Assembly: GCA_947169985.1 (NCBI GenBank) | Contig: CAMVRW010000168.1 | Span: 1-5,611, forward strand | Direction: 5' to 3' | Length of the DNA stretch: 5,611 nucleotides | Source of the DNA: an uncultured Butyrivibrio sp. | GTDB lineage: Bacteria; Bacillota; Clostridia; Lachnospirales; Lachnospiraceae | In this document: positions 5,575 through 5,611 of the stretch, in pieces | Numbering within the stretch: the stretch's first letter is position 1 | How the letters are laid out: every line of letters starts with the position of its first letter | Program-made: the position numbers and the translations under genes | The notes under the pieces: generated by a model | The model's input: only the letters and a program-made list of their open reading frames with translations | Database searches by the model: none | Told to the model about the DNA's origin: nothing

Positions 5575-5611
5575 CATGACATGCCTTTGCTATTTGGAAA
5601 ATGTTAGGTAG
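5575..5611 (+). repeat. Direct repeat copy 2, running to the window edge
   Basis: CATGAC (5575-5580), a different hexamer, then 25 nt (5587-5611) matching copy 1 with a single G-to-T change. The window stops inside the repeat, so its full length and whether the hairpin arm recurs cannot be seen. Confidence 0.8.

Noticed and set aside
5459..5611. CRISPR array
   Set aside because: Only two copies, 116 bp apart, with an internal variable hexamer; spacing and architecture do not fit repeat-spacer units, and no cas gene is near.

Overview
The window looks like chromosomal DNA of a Gram-positive anaerobe of the Clostridia, most likely a Lachnospiraceae (Butyrivibrio-like) bacterium. This rests on moderate GC, strong AGGAGG-type ribosome binding sites, AT-rich sigma-A-like promoters and the gene trio described below, which I recall as typical of Bacillota. 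The genus is a guess from protein style; no rRNA or marker gene is present.

Layout. Positions 1-1379 (minus strand) hold most of a SulP-family anion transporter, cut by the window edge just inside its C-terminal STAS domain. Positions 1380-1551 are a divergent intergenic region with a good promoter for the transporter and a weaker, overlapping candidate promoter for the genes on the plus strand. Positions 1552-5192 (plus strand) are a tightly packed three-gene operon: a soluble VTC-type polyphosphate polymerase domain protein (1552-2253), a DUF4956 membrane protein (2294-2965) and a large membrane-anchored CotH-family protein kinase (2970-5192). Positions 5193-5611 contain no convincing gene. 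They hold a long, branched hairpin ending in a T run (probably the operon terminator, possibly a structured RNA or a small palindromic element), followed by a 116-bp-period direct repeat and a large inverted repeat.

How the genes may work together. The VTC-domain protein carries the charged tunnel residues of the polyphosphate polymerase fold but has no membrane segment, whereas yeast VTC couples synthesis to translocation through membrane subunits. The adjacent DUF4956 protein supplies four or so hydrophobic segments plus a soluble C-terminal domain. The CotH protein has one membrane segment at each end and so should display its kinase core outside the cell. Its kinase core is interrupted by an acidic Ser/Lys-rich tract that resembles both the Ser/Lys-rich substrates of spore CotH kinases and the PASK tracts that receive lysine polyphosphorylation in yeast. 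The most interesting reading is a split polyphosphate-synthesis/export and surface-protein phosphorylation system. The gene order and motifs are visible here; the joint function is inference.
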